From: CBDCZY01 sp965224745
GTDB taxonomy: Bacteria > Pseudomonadota > Gammaproteobacteria > Methylococcales > Methylomonadaceae
Reading direction: 5' to 3'
DNA: 64,000 nucleotides
Assembly (NCBI GenBank): GCA_965224745.1
Contig: CBDCZY010000001.1
Location: 496,001-560,000 of the forward strand
Below are positions 24,877 to 34,246 of this stretch, piece after piece. The first letter of the stretch is position 1. Every line of letters begins with the position of its first letter. Position numbers and translations under genes: made by a program. The notes beneath the pieces are model-generated. The model saw only the letters and a program-made list of their open reading frames with translations. It made no database searches and was not told the origin of the DNA.

Positions 24877-25351
24877 TTATGCGTTAGGACGACAAGATCT
24901 TTTTCGGTTGAAATTAAACCATAAGATCAATGATTATTTTGAATATTTTTTGGGTGGTATGCGCGCTAAGCGCGAAGACAGCACGAACACCGGCTATGGT
25001 GTTTATGGCGGCATTAAAATCTATTCATGGCGTAACCTATTCGTAAGTGGCGAGTTTGACTACCTGGATAGTGGTCAGGATGACGCCAAAAGCGTCTATA
25101 TAAAAGCGCAATATTCTGCTAATGCTAATTTGATGCTGAAATTAAGCACGGCGGTTCGGTTTGAGAATAAAGCGCTATATGGTGAAAACCGGGCGGTCGG
25201 TTTGGAATCCCAGTGTCGTTACCGGATAAACAATCATTTTTATGTTGATCTCAATGGGAGTTACATTTGGAATACCCGGCTTAAAGACGAGTTCTTAAGT
25301 CGTATTCAACTGACCTATTATTTTGATAATTTTCAACCCAAGGTCAATTGA
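24877..25351 (+). pseudogene. Outer-membrane beta-barrel, 3' part
   Basis: Continuation of the 22643 gene after the ISKra4 element. It reads YALGRQDLFRLKLNHKINDY and goes on with alternating strands, ending IQLTYYFDNFQPKVN; the terminal aromatic-rich strand is typical of outer-membrane barrels. The stop TGA overlaps the ATG of the next cytochrome (TGATG), so the two genes were translationally coupled. The first ATG-like start available to this fragment alone is a TTG at 24908, without a signal peptide. Confidence 0.75.
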
Positions 25352-26013
25352 TGTTTAAGTCCTTTTTTACCCTCATACTGATGCTTTTGTCTTGCTTAAC
25401 TTTAGCCGAGAAAATGCAAGAACCTTTCCTGGACGGCGCGATAAAACCGGCAAAAGAAATGCCACCTAAAAAAATGTCAACATCGAAAAAAAAAGAAAAA
25501 ACCTGGTGGGAGAAGCGAGACGTACGCCCCGATATTTATTATCCACACAAAGCCCATTATGACGTTATGGAGGAAGAGGGTGACAGTTGTTTGCTGTGTC
25601 ATTCATACCGTAAAAATGACGTTCACGATGAGAAAAAACGTAAACCACTAAATGTCATTTCCAATGAGGCTCTAAATGAAATTTGCCATAACTGTCATGT
25701 TGTAGAATTGCGAGGGCCCTGGCGCTGTGAATTATGCCATGATGACCCTAAAAAAATATGGCCTGATGATCATAATTTTGGTTACATTCAGCATCATAGT
25801 GAAGATGCCCGGCAAAACAAAGAAGCCTGTAAAGAGTGTCATTTAGATAACAAGTTTTGTAGTGATTGTCATTTTCGCCGGGATACTTCTGGTAATGATT
25901 ATCACCCTTTAGGTTATCGTTCGTTGCACGGTATCGATGTTCGTATCCAACCGTCGAATTGTGCACGATGTCATAACTTTTTTTATTGTCGCGATTGTCA
26001 CCAAACAAGATAA
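25351..26013 (+). CDS. Heptahaem periplasmic cytochrome c
   Basis: A 220-residue cytochrome with a signal peptide (to about residue 20) and a Lys/Pro-rich linker. Seven CXXCH motifs lie in the last 145 residues: CLLCH, CHNCH, CELCH, CKECH, CSDCH, CARCH and CRDCH, with extra His for bis-His ligation (for example PHKAHYDV, DDHNFGYIQHH). One haem per about 20 residues is a density typical of electron-wire cytochromes. The ATG overlaps the porin stop, and the next gene starts 3 nt after the stop. The short spacing to the barrel gene makes it a candidate for the cytochrome that fills the porin, like MtrA. It is intact. Confidence 0.88.
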   Translation: MFKSFFTLILMLLSCLTLAEKMQEPFLDGAIKPAKEMPPKKMSTSKKKEKTWWEKRDVRPDIYYPHKAHYDVMEEEGDSCLLCHSYRKNDVHDEKKRKPLNVISNEALNEICHNCHVVELRGPWRCELCHDDPKKIWPDDHNFGYIQHHSEDARQNKEACKECHLDNKFCSDCHFRRDTSGNDYHPLGYRSLHGIDVRIQPSNCARCHNFFYCRDCHQTR

Positions 26014-26015
26014 CT

Positions 26016-26645
26016 ATGAGCAGTTGGTACCGGCCCTTTATCACTTTTTTGCTATTAGGATTTGTGTGGCTGCCACTATTGCGGTTAATCCAGCCAGCTG
26101 AGGCAGCTAAAACCTTGGATGTTTCGTTGGAAAAAGGGCAGCTACTGCTTACTCCTCGTCATGGTGGAGATGGTATGGGCTGGGGCAAAGAGAAATGTGT
26201 AGCGTGTCATTTTTTGAACAGTATCCATAAAGAAGCTCCCAATATTCGGAGTATTGTTGATCGCAAAGGGTTTGAGACGTGTACCGGTTGTCATGGACAA
26301 AACGGAACCCAAGCAGTGCGTCAATGTGCGATTTGTCATAACGGAAAAGATCTACCTGACTCCCCATTATTACAAGGCAAGCATACTCATGACTTTAGTG
26401 TGCAGGAAGTAAAAGCATTGAATGACGCTAATTGTATGATCTGTCACGTGTCATCTGATATGGACGGAACCTTCGAGCCAGATGTTGACTTGACGTTACC
26501 TAAACAGGCGCAACAGTTAGAAATTCCATTTCAGAATGTATCGGAATTTTGTGTGCGATGCCATAACCAGAATCACCAGCAGCCCGGTTTTCCAATGCAG
26601 GCCCGTTTTCCGAGAGACCCATTAGTCACCATGGATCTTAACTAG
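26016..26645 (+). CDS. Octahaem cytochrome c, 5' part of an IS-interrupted gene
   Basis: First part of a 336-residue cytochrome; 26016-26644 joins 28332-28713 in phase (1011 nt) when the ISNCY element and one TAACTA copy are removed, restoring MDLNYDLIDVHGKPKG. A hydrophobic leader (about residues 7-29) is a signal peptide or anchor. This part carries CVACH, CTGCH, CAICH, CMICH and CVRCH; three more haems follow the IS. The start is ATG 26016, 3 nt after the preceding stop, rather than the longer frame from 25986. As found it stops at 26645, just at the IS border. Confidence 0.85.
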   Translation: MSSWYRPFITFLLLGFVWLPLLRLIQPAEAAKTLDVSLEKGQLLLTPRHGGDGMGWGKEKCVACHFLNSIHKEAPNIRSIVDRKGFETCTGCHGQNGTQAVRQCAICHNGKDLPDSPLLQGKHTHDFSVQEVKALNDANCMICHVSSDMDGTFEPDVDLTLPKQAQQLEIPFQNVSEFCVRCHNQNHQQPGFPMQARFPRDPLVTMDLN

Positions 26646-28325
26646 TTCTCATCCATAAACTACAACCCTATGAAAAACATAGAAAAAATCACAAAAACAA
26701 GATGAATTCCCCGGCTAATTCTGGTATGCTTATAATCTAAGCAATTGATTCTAAACATAATTAAAAAAAGCCGAGGGAAAAAGATGCGCCAAAAACAACG
26801 CCTACAGACAAGTATATTCGATAATTATGTTGAACACGAGATTGGCCAAGAATTAAAAATTATTTCCATGATATTGGATGAACATAGAGAAATACTGGAT
26901 TGGGTAGAAAAAGACATCTGCACGATCGATTTAAAAGATGAAAGTGGTCGAAAAGGGATGTCAGTTGAATCCATATTACGTTGCGCGATCTTAAAGCAAC
27001 ATCGGCAACTCAGTTATGAAGAATTATCATTTGTTTTGCTGGATTCGGTCTCGTGTCAAACATTTGCCCGGCTGAGCGATGGATTTGTCCCCAAGAAGTC
27101 GGCTTTGCAAGGGGCAATCAGCCGGATACTCGACCCGACATGGGAACGTATTAACCTGGCATTGCTCAATGATGCCAATAAAACCGGCATTGAAAAAGGC
27201 AGCATGTTGCGCATTGATAGTACCGTCACAGAAACACATATCCACGAACCAACCGACAGTAGCCTGTTATGGGATGCCGTGCGGGTGATGACGAGATTAC
27301 TCAATCAAGCCAGCGAAATGGGTTTGGAATTTGACTGCCATCACCATTATCGCGCAGCAAAAAAACGTGCGCGTGCAATTATCTATACCCGTGGAAAGGA
27401 TAAGAAAAAAGCCTTATACAGTGATCTTGTTCACTACACGAAAAAGACACGTCAGTACCTCAACAATGCGCAAATAGCCGGTCATGTAAAACCGCCACCC
27501 GGCTGGGAATATTGGCGCCTGGAGGTCAATCATTATCTGCCTTTGATTGATCAGGTCATCAATCAAACGACAAGACGTGTGTTTAATGGAGAGAAAGTCC
27601 CCGCATCGGAAAAAGTATTCAGTCTGTTTGAAGCACACAGCGATATTATTGTTAAAGGCAGCCGGGATATACAATATGGACACAAACTGAATTTAAGTAC
27701 GGGTCGCAGTGGTATGGTACTGGATGTTGTCGTTGAAACGGGTAACCCGGCTGATTCGGAACAGTTCATCCCCATGGTGGATCGTCATATTGACCACTAT
27801 GGTAAGGCGCCCAGGCAAGTCGCAGCAGACGGGGGGTATGCCAGCAAAGAAAATCTCGACACGGCTAAACAACGAAACATAAAAGATGTTGCTTTCCATA
27901 AGAAAAAAGGGTTAGCCATACTTGAGATGACGAAAAGCCCCTGGGTTTACAGAAAGCTCAGAAATTTCAGAGCTGGAATTGAAGCCGGTATCTCTTACTT
28001 GAAACGATGCTTTGGCTTGTCTCGCTGTAACTGGAAAGGTCTAGAGCATTTTAAAAACTATGTGTGGTCATCGGTGGTTACACACAATTTAGTGATAATG
28101 GCTCGATTACAAGCACCCTAGTTAAAATTAGGGTAACCACAAACAGGCTGATCAAGGGTGTAATAGTTCCTCAGGAAAGATGTGCCTAAAAAATGTAATT
28201 TTTACAAAAAGATTGAGGGTTGACCAATATGCAGCAAACCCTACCGTACAAAGCAATTCATTTTTGGCGACTGGTCTGGTGTCATTTTTTTTATAGCAAA
28301 TAATTCGCTGTTTTTGGACGGAAAC
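26645..28325 (+). mobile_element. ISNCY-family insertion sequence with 6-bp target duplication
   Basis: Imperfect inverted repeats GTTCTCATCCATAAACTAC (left, from 26645) and, inverted, GTTTCCGTCCAAAAACAGC (right, ending 28325). TAACTA lies outside both ends (26639-26644 and 28326-28331). Length 1681 bp. It splits the octahaem cytochrome gene. A related degraded copy lies at 11745-12243. Confidence 0.88.
26784..28121 (+). CDS. ISNCY-family transposase
   Basis: A 445-residue transposase from ATG 26784 (good ribosome binding site GAGGGAAAAAG; the frame extends to 26745). LSYEELSFVLLDSVSCQTFA is the N-terminal signature region. The catalytic Asp residues lie in MLRIDSTVTETHI and QVAADGGYASKENL, and the Glu region in FRAGIEAGISYLKRCFGLSR. 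The gene is intact. Confidence 0.88.
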   Translation: MRQKQRLQTSIFDNYVEHEIGQELKIISMILDEHREILDWVEKDICTIDLKDESGRKGMSVESILRCAILKQHRQLSYEELSFVLLDSVSCQTFARLSDGFVPKKSALQGAISRILDPTWERINLALLNDANKTGIEKGSMLRIDSTVTETHIHEPTDSSLLWDAVRVMTRLLNQASEMGLEFDCHHHYRAAKKRARAIIYTRGKDKKKALYSDLVHYTKKTRQYLNNAQIAGHVKPPPGWEYWRLEVNHYLPLIDQVINQTTRRVFNGEKVPASEKVFSLFEAHSDIIVKGSRDIQYGHKLNLSTGRSGMVLDVVVETGNPADSEQFIPMVDRHIDHYGKAPRQVAADGGYASKENLDTAKQRNIKDVAFHKKKGLAILEMTKSPWVYRKLRNFRAGIEAGISYLKRCFGLSRCNWKGLEHFKNYVWSSVVTHNLVIMARLQAP

Positions 28326-28331
28326 TAACTA

Positions 28332-28713
28332 TGATCTCATTGATGTTCATGGCAAACCCAAAGGAACAGGGCAGCGAACGTATGCTGGATTTAGAGAAGG
28401 GGTTTATCGTTATGGAACTCTCGTGGACTGTACGGATTGTCATGCAATGCACGGCACCCATAACCCAAAACTTATTTTAGATCGTTCAGATGTCGGAGCC
28501 ACTTTGTTAGCTGACCATCTGCGTTTCCAGCCGATCCTAGTTGACATTGACGGAGGTGATTACTCACAGCTTTGTGTAGTCTGCCATGCCATGGAGGCCA
28601 TTGTGGAAGATGGCGCTGTTGATACTGGTAATGGTTTTTCCGGGGTGCATGAAGTCGGCACCGACTGCACAACGTGTCATACCCATGGCAATGCAGTTCA
28701 AACGGGCTTATGA
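28332..28713 (+). pseudogene. Octahaem cytochrome c, 3' part
   Basis: Continuation of the 26016 gene after the ISNCY element: DLIDVHGKPKGTGQRTYAGF, then haem motifs CTDCH, CVVCH and CTTCH, ending GNAVQTGL. The conserved look of CTDCHAMHGTHNPKLI supports a c-type cytochrome frame. The isolated fragment has an internal ATG at 28423 but no export signal. Confidence 0.85.
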
Positions 28714-28741
28714 CCGGGAGAGTCTTAATGATGGTTTTTTT

Positions 28742-30762
28742 GTATCCCCTATAAATTCTAGGGCAACAGACCATCCAGAAAAAACATGCCATAAAAGTAA
28801 AAAAACACTTGACAAGGTTTTGGACACAAACTGTGTTTTCAATGTTCATTTCCGCCACACCCTGTTTCGGGTTGTTTGTCCATTTGTGAAGCGACTGGAG
28901 ACCCTTTCGCAACGCTTTGCTAATTCCTTTTCGCCAATATTACCAACCCCCATTAATCGCATTGTATGGGCAAAAATCTGACCTAAAAAACCAACGATAT
29001 AATAGGCTTATACTTCATAAGACCTCTAAAGTATCGTTGAACAGAAACACTATTGAGTCGGCCATCGAAGCGTTGCAAGTAGATGTGGCCTCCATCCCTG
29101 ATCCTCAGATAAAATCCCTGGTGAATGGACTGCTTAACTTGGTAGAAACGCTTTATGGTGAAAATGAGGCGTTCAGAGAAGAAAACCAGCAGCTCAAAGA
29201 TGAAATCAACCGCTTGAAAGGTGAACAGGGCAAGCCGAATATCAAGGGTAACCGTACAAAAGAATCCGCTGATCACTCGTCCGAAAAGGAACGTCAAGTG
29301 GGCGGTGACCCTGAGGCCGATGAAAAAAACAACCCTAAGAAACGTCAACGCGAGGGCAAATTGACCAAGGTGAAAATTGACCGAGAGCAGGTTTGTCCCG
29401 TCAACAAAAATGTCCTGCCAACGGATGCTCGATTTAAAGGCTATTCAGATGTCGTCATTCAGGACATCAAGATCATCACGAACAATGTCAAATATCGGCG
29501 TGAGGTGTATTACTCGCCATCACAGGGGAAGACCTTTCTGGGTCAACTTCCGGCCGATGTGGCGGGGAAAGGTGAATTTGGCGTCGGTATCCGCTCCCTG
29601 ATTCCGCTGTTAAAATCCGAATGCAATCTGTCGGAAAGCTGTATTCTGGACTTCTTTCAGAATTTTGGCATCGAAATTTCATCGGCGTATCTTTCCAATC
29701 AGTGGACAACAGGCTACGCCGATTTTCATCAGGAAAAATCTGACATTGTTGAGGCTGGGCTGGCGAGTACGACATATCAGCAGACCGATGACACCAGCGC
29801 CCGTGTCAAGGGCGAAAACCATTACACGCAAATTCTCTGTAATCCCTTTTACTCGGCCTATTTCACCACCCCGCACAAAGATCGTCTGACGGTGCTGGAT
29901 GTGTTCAGGAACTTTGCGCCGCGCCAGTTTCTTTATAACACGCAGGCCATTGGCCTGCTCGAGGGCTTTCAACTGTCTAATAAAATACGCAAGGCCGTGG
30001 ATAAACGGTTGGAAAAAGGCGTCTGCTTTGACGAAAGCACTTTTGATGCTCTGCTGGATACCCTCAAGCCTGGCCCGCAACAGCGGACACGCATCAAGGA
30101 GGCCTGTGCCATCGCGGCTTACCGGGAACAGACAACGATCCCCGTGATTGAAACGCTGGTCTGCGATGATGCACCACAATTCAAGTTACTCACTCGGCAT
30201 ATCGCCTTGTGCTGGATACATGATGGCAGGCATTATAAAAAGCTACGGCCGATTGTTCCGCAACACAAAATGTCACTGGATAAATTTCTGACCCAATACT
30301 GGCTTTTCTATCATCGGCTAAAGGCTTACAAACAGGCTCCGGATGACCAACAGGCCAACCTACTTTCAAAGGCGTTTGACGCGCTGTTTTCAACGCAAAC
30401 GGGTTATGCACAACTGGATGAGCGCATCGCCAAAACACGGGCGAAACAGGACGCATTGCTTCGGTTGCTTGACGACCCGGAATTACCGTTGCATAACAAT
30501 GCCTCCGAATTAGCTGCCCGTGTGCAAGCACGGGAAAGGGATGTCAGTTTGCATACCATGTCAGACGCGGGCACCGAGGTGAAAGACACCTTTATGACCC
30601 TTAGTCAAACCGCGAAAAAACTAGGTGTTAGAACGTACGACTATATTCGGGACAGGGTCAGTGGTGAGTTTAAATTGCCTTCTCTTGCTCAGCTGATTCG
30701 TGAAAAGAGTTCAGGTTGTGAGGCGATGATTGAGACCATGCCCTAAGATTTATAGGGGATAC
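28742..30762 (+). mobile_element. IS66-family insertion sequence, copy 2
   Basis: Same 2021-bp element as 17532-19552, same orientation, with an identical encoded protein. GTTTTTTT flanks both ends (28734-28741 and 30763-30770), a perfect 8-bp duplication. It is inserted in the signal-peptide codons of the hexahaem cytochrome gene, only a few codons after its start at 28728. Confidence 0.95.
28917..30746 (+). CDS. IS66-family transposase, copy 2
   Basis: Identical in length (609 codons) and sequence to copy 1, with the same coiled coil, linker and DDE_Tnp_IS66 core (QTDDTSARVKGENHYTQILC, VCDDAPQFKLL). The frame opens with TTG and the true start is unresolved. Identity between the copies implies very recent transposition. 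Confidence 0.85.
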   Translation: MLIPFRQYYQPPLIALYGQKSDLKNQRYNRLILHKTSKVSLNRNTIESAIEALQVDVASIPDPQIKSLVNGLLNLVETLYGENEAFREENQQLKDEINRLKGEQGKPNIKGNRTKESADHSSEKERQVGGDPEADEKNNPKKRQREGKLTKVKIDREQVCPVNKNVLPTDARFKGYSDVVIQDIKIITNNVKYRREVYYSPSQGKTFLGQLPADVAGKGEFGVGIRSLIPLLKSECNLSESCILDFFQNFGIEISSAYLSNQWTTGYADFHQEKSDIVEAGLASTTYQQTDDTSARVKGENHYTQILCNPFYSAYFTTPHKDRLTVLDVFRNFAPRQFLYNTQAIGLLEGFQLSNKIRKAVDKRLEKGVCFDESTFDALLDTLKPGPQQRTRIKEACAIAAYREQTTIPVIETLVCDDAPQFKLLTRHIALCWIHDGRHYKKLRPIVPQHKMSLDKFLTQYWLFYHRLKAYKQAPDDQQANLLSKAFDALFSTQTGYAQLDERIAKTRAKQDALLRLLDDPELPLHNNASELAARVQARERDVSLHTMSDAGTEVKDTFMTLSQTAKKLGVRTYDYIRDRVSGEFKLPSLAQLIREKSSGCEAMIETMP

Positions 30763-30770
30763 GTTTTTTT

Positions 30771-31647
30771 GTTAGTTCCGATAATCGCAACCGCTGTAGA
30801 TACAGCGCCAGTCGGAAAAGCAAAGAAAAAGAAAAAAAAGACGCCTGATTTTCATCACGTGGTTGATGTCAAGCCATCGGATGCCAAGAAAATTCCTAAA
30901 GCATTGAAATTAAGTCCCAAAGGCAAATTGCATTGTAAAACGTGTCACGGACTTAAAGATATAAAAGATAAAAATTTTGAAAAGGTTGATAAAAAAGCCA
31001 AGAATTTTTTGCGCGGTGGTCCCTATCCCAAGCTGACTGATTTTTGTTATCGCTGTCATGATAAGAAAGCCAATAAGCGACCAAATATCCACATGATGCT
31101 CGACAAAAAAGGTGAGATTAAAAAGGAGCACTGTTTATTTTGCCATAAAAAAGTGCTGAAGCGAGACCGTGAAATCAAGTTGGATGAGATCAAGTTACGT
31201 CAACCCATGGAACAAATCTGCTACGGCTGTCATCTGAAAGCGCCACATTTTAATGCAGCAGAACATCAAGTGAAGCCAAAGGAAAAATCAATGGTCAAGC
31301 ACTTGAAAAAATCGTCCAAGCGGCAAGGCGTTTTTATGCCATTGAGCAAAAAAGGCAAAGTGATGTGCATTACCTGTCACACACCACATCCAAAAGGCGT
31401 GCTGGATGCTAAAAAGCCCGCTGCAAAACAGGTTGACAATACCGATCTTGAGAAAGGAATAACCTACCGTAAGCACTCCTGGAGTGAAGTGTACCAGAAT
31501 GACAAAGTAGAACGTTTAGCTGAGTTACAAGAAAAAACAGGGCAACGTTATAAGCTTGGCTACAAGAGGCTTGACAAAGAGGTGCTGTTACGTTTACCGG
31601 CCAAAGACGGCACTTTGTGCTTGTCTTGCCACCAATTTGATAAATAG
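30771..31647 (+). pseudogene. Hexahaem cytochrome c, lysine-rich, separated from its start by IS66
   Basis: Native gene: 28728-28741 joined to 30771-31647, 891 nt, a 296-residue protein starting MMVFLLVPIIATAVDTAP with a signal peptide and a run of Lys (KAKKKKKK). Six CXXCH motifs follow: CKTCH, CYRCH, CLFCH, CYGCH, CITCH and CLSCH, with many Lys and His. The IS66 end offers an alternative in-frame TTG (30730) that would restore a hydrophobic leader (KIYRGYVFLLVPIIATAVDT), so low-level expression of an altered protein is possible. The frame after the IS is fully intact. Confidence 0.82.
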
Positions 31648-31726
31648 ATGGCAGCTGAACAGCTGCCGGACTTTGCAGGATAGTTTAAACATGTTAACCC
31701 TTGACTATATATTAAAGGAGAGCTCT

Positions 31727-32764
31727 ATGAACGTGATAGATAATTTAAAAGCGATCCCGAAAGTGCAAAAATATCGCTACTTTGTAATATTTCTCGCTTG
31801 TGTCAGTTTTCTCGGGCCACTGGCCTTTTTGCCACAGTTAGTGGGCAACGATGACCTCTGTGGTAAATTGTGCTTAAGACGTTTTTACCTTTATTTTCCG
31901 GGGATGACGTGGGACGACATGATGATGCATGTCAACGCGGCTTTCATTGGCGTTATCGCATTCGGCATGATTTTGTTGACGACTTTCTTCTTTGGCCGCA
32001 TCTGGTGTTCCTTTTTATGCCCGGTCGGCGGGCTGGCTGAGCTGGGTTCAAGAATGCTCAATGATCGTTGGAAAATCGAGTTTCGCTCGTTACCCCAAAT
32101 CCAAATTCGTTATGGTTATTTTGCGTTTTATCTGGTCGCAATGCCGGCCCTTGGAATCAGCGCTTGTACATTGTGTAATTTTATTACTGTACCTCGGCTG
32201 ATAGAGGCGATGAGTGGTGAATATCGAGGTTTGGCATTTTTGGTATCCAGTGTGGGGTTGGTAAACTTGGGCCTACTGCTATTAATGGGCTTCTTTTCGA
32301 GTAAGGGCAGGGCTTATTGTCAATTACTTTGCCCAATAGGCGCTGCCGATGCGCTGGTGAACCGGGTGGCTGCCAACTTTAAATTTACCCATCGTATTCA
32401 TGTGGCCAAGGAACGTTGTACCGGGTGTAACATTTGTGCGCGCAACTGCATGTGTGGCGCCATCAAAATGGTTGATAAAATAGCTGTGGTTGATCAGGCT
32501 TCTTGCATGTCTTGCCATGAATGCGTCGATGTTTGTGACTGGAATGCTTTGGAGTGGCGCACACCCGCTCGGCATAAACAGCCTAAACGGATCAAAAAAA
32601 ACGTGGAAATATTTCCGGAGCCGGATTGGCAAGCGGTGCATTTTAATGGTATCAACAGCAATGGCGCTACCGGCTGGTCAACTATGAACAAGTTGCGTGC
32701 TGTTAATGCTTTAATCGTGGTCTCTGCCCTGACAGTTGTTGCGGTCACATCATTAATGTCATAG
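31727..32764 (+). CDS. NapH/CcoG-like membrane polyferredoxin (quinol oxidase module)
   Basis: A 345-residue inner-membrane protein with about five transmembrane segments. Two CX3CP motifs characteristic of NapH-type proteins occur in GRIWCSFLCPVGG (C94, C98) and GRAYCQLLCPIGA (about 205-210). Two [4Fe-4S] clusters are encoded by CTGCNICARNC and CMSCHECVDVC (about 237-280). Family members pass electrons from menaquinol or ubiquinol to periplasmic cytochromes. A strong Shine-Dalgarno (AAAGGAG) supports ATG 31727. In this locus it is the likely entry point from the quinone pool. Confidence 0.88.
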   Translation: MNVIDNLKAIPKVQKYRYFVIFLACVSFLGPLAFLPQLVGNDDLCGKLCLRRFYLYFPGMTWDDMMMHVNAAFIGVIAFGMILLTTFFFGRIWCSFLCPVGGLAELGSRMLNDRWKIEFRSLPQIQIRYGYFAFYLVAMPALGISACTLCNFITVPRLIEAMSGEYRGLAFLVSSVGLVNLGLLLLMGFFSSKGRAYCQLLCPIGAADALVNRVAANFKFTHRIHVAKERCTGCNICARNCMCGAIKMVDKIAVVDQASCMSCHECVDVCDWNALEWRTPARHKQPKRIKKNVEIFPEPDWQAVHFNGINSNGATGWSTMNKLRAVNALIVVSALTVVAVTSLMS

Positions 32765-32801
32765 GTCTGTTAATAATGTTTCTAAGGTTTCGTTATCTAG
32801 C

Positions 32802-34184
32802 ATGAGGCGATTATTGCTCATGTCTCTTTTCTTGGGTTCGCTGTTACCGGTGGGCTTATTGCATGCGGAAAAACGGCATAGCGATCCTGATGGTTGTCTT
32901 TCCTGTCATGGTTTACAAGGATTGGAATTTATCGATAAGCAAGGTGTCCGGCGAACGGCATCAATTATTAAAGAACATTATTACAGCTCTTTACACGGCA
33001 GTGTGCCCTGTAAGGATTGTCAACGGAAAATTAATGACTATCCCCATACCGTGGAAGACGGTTATGTAGATTGTACCGAATCATGTCATGTAGAAGAGCC
33101 GTCTGAAGGAGAGCGCTTTACCCATAAACCGGTGCATAAAGAATTCGAAAAGTCAGTGCATGGTGAAGGCTGGTATAAAGGGTTTGCAGGCGGTAATCGG
33201 TTAGAAGAAATGGAAAAGGAACTCAACCCTTCTTGCCGGCGTTGTCATAGTAATACCCTTTATATATTGGAATCACAAACCGAGAAATTTAAAGAATCAT
33301 TCGCCCATACAGAGACCGAATGTGGGACGTGCCACGAGGGTGAAGTCTGGCTCAATCAGTTTGGCGGCCATATCTTGCGCCGGTTTATCGGTTCCCGCTG
33401 GAGTAAAAACGAAGCCAATAGGGTCTGTATCAGTTGTCACAAAGATCGAAAAAAAATGGCTGAAGTGGAGATAGAAGATCCTGAAACCAAGGAAAAAAAG
33501 CCGGCCAGTACGCGCTTTATTCACGCGGTTGACACGTATAACAAAACCTTACATGGACGATTATTGTACGCTAAGGTTGAGCAAGGCGCGTCCTGCCTGG
33601 AATGCCATGCACCTAATGGGCTGCAGCATGAAATCAGGCATTTTGAAGATGAAAAAGCGTCAAGTCATGTTGATAATTTGTCCAAAACCTGCAGCCAGGA
33701 AGGCTGTCATGGCTATGCTAAAAGTAAAATCAGTGCCGGCTTTACTAAAACGGATGTGCATGACTTATCGATGATCCCATTATCGTTGTTAGAAAATCCG
33801 TTACAAGAACAGCCTTTGATAGAGTCAAATTGGTTCAAAAGCGCCTGGCCATTCATTGGTATATCCGTTTTCATAATGCTGAGTAGTTTGTATTGGCAGT
33901 TATTTGCTAAGAAAGCCAAAAAAATTGAACCCATTTTTGGCGGTGATCATTTTGAAAGAGTTATGGTAGGTCGGAAAGGGAAAAAATCGAGTCAGGCGAA
34001 AAAAACACGAAAAATAGCTGCCAGAGAAACAGTTACACCAACCAGTAAAGGGAACACTGGAGGGATTAAAACTGAGCTGGATACGACCGCCACCGATATC
34101 GTCTCTACCATCGAGAAAAAGGCCGGCGATACTGAAATCAAGCCGGCTGAACCACCTAAACCAGCACCTAACCCATCTTCGTGA
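32802..34184 (+). CDS. Membrane-anchored multihaem cytochrome c with atypical haem motifs
   Basis: A 460-residue protein: signal peptide (to about residue 22), periplasmic haem domain, one transmembrane helix (about residues 349-366, WPFIGISVFIMLSSLYW) and a Lys/Pro-rich cytoplasmic tail of about 95 residues. Canonical sites: CLSCH, CRRCH, CGTCH, CISCH and CLECH. Atypical sites: CTESCH (CX3CH) and CSQEGCH (CX4CH). A further site reads CKDCQ, where Gln (CAA) replaces the expected His. It resembles inner-membrane-anchored cytochromes that link quinol oxidation to periplasmic carriers and sits directly after the NapH-like gene (37-nt gap), probably as its redox partner. The gene is intact. Confidence 0.85.
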   Translation: MRRLLLMSLFLGSLLPVGLLHAEKRHSDPDGCLSCHGLQGLEFIDKQGVRRTASIIKEHYYSSLHGSVPCKDCQRKINDYPHTVEDGYVDCTESCHVEEPSEGERFTHKPVHKEFEKSVHGEGWYKGFAGGNRLEEMEKELNPSCRRCHSNTLYILESQTEKFKESFAHTETECGTCHEGEVWLNQFGGHILRRFIGSRWSKNEANRVCISCHKDRKKMAEVEIEDPETKEKKPASTRFIHAVDTYNKTLHGRLLYAKVEQGASCLECHAPNGLQHEIRHFEDEKASSHVDNLSKTCSQEGCHGYAKSKISAGFTKTDVHDLSMIPLSLLENPLQEQPLIESNWFKSAWPFIGISVFIMLSSLYWQLFAKKAKKIEPIFGGDHFERVMVGRKGKKSSQAKKTRKIAARETVTPTSKGNTGGIKTELDTTATDIVSTIEKKAGDTEIKPAEPPKPAPNPSS

Positions 34185-34246
34185 CTTATATTTACAATAT
34201 CCTGTTATTTCAATAAGTTAAAATTTTCAATCTGTTTCAGTTGGCA

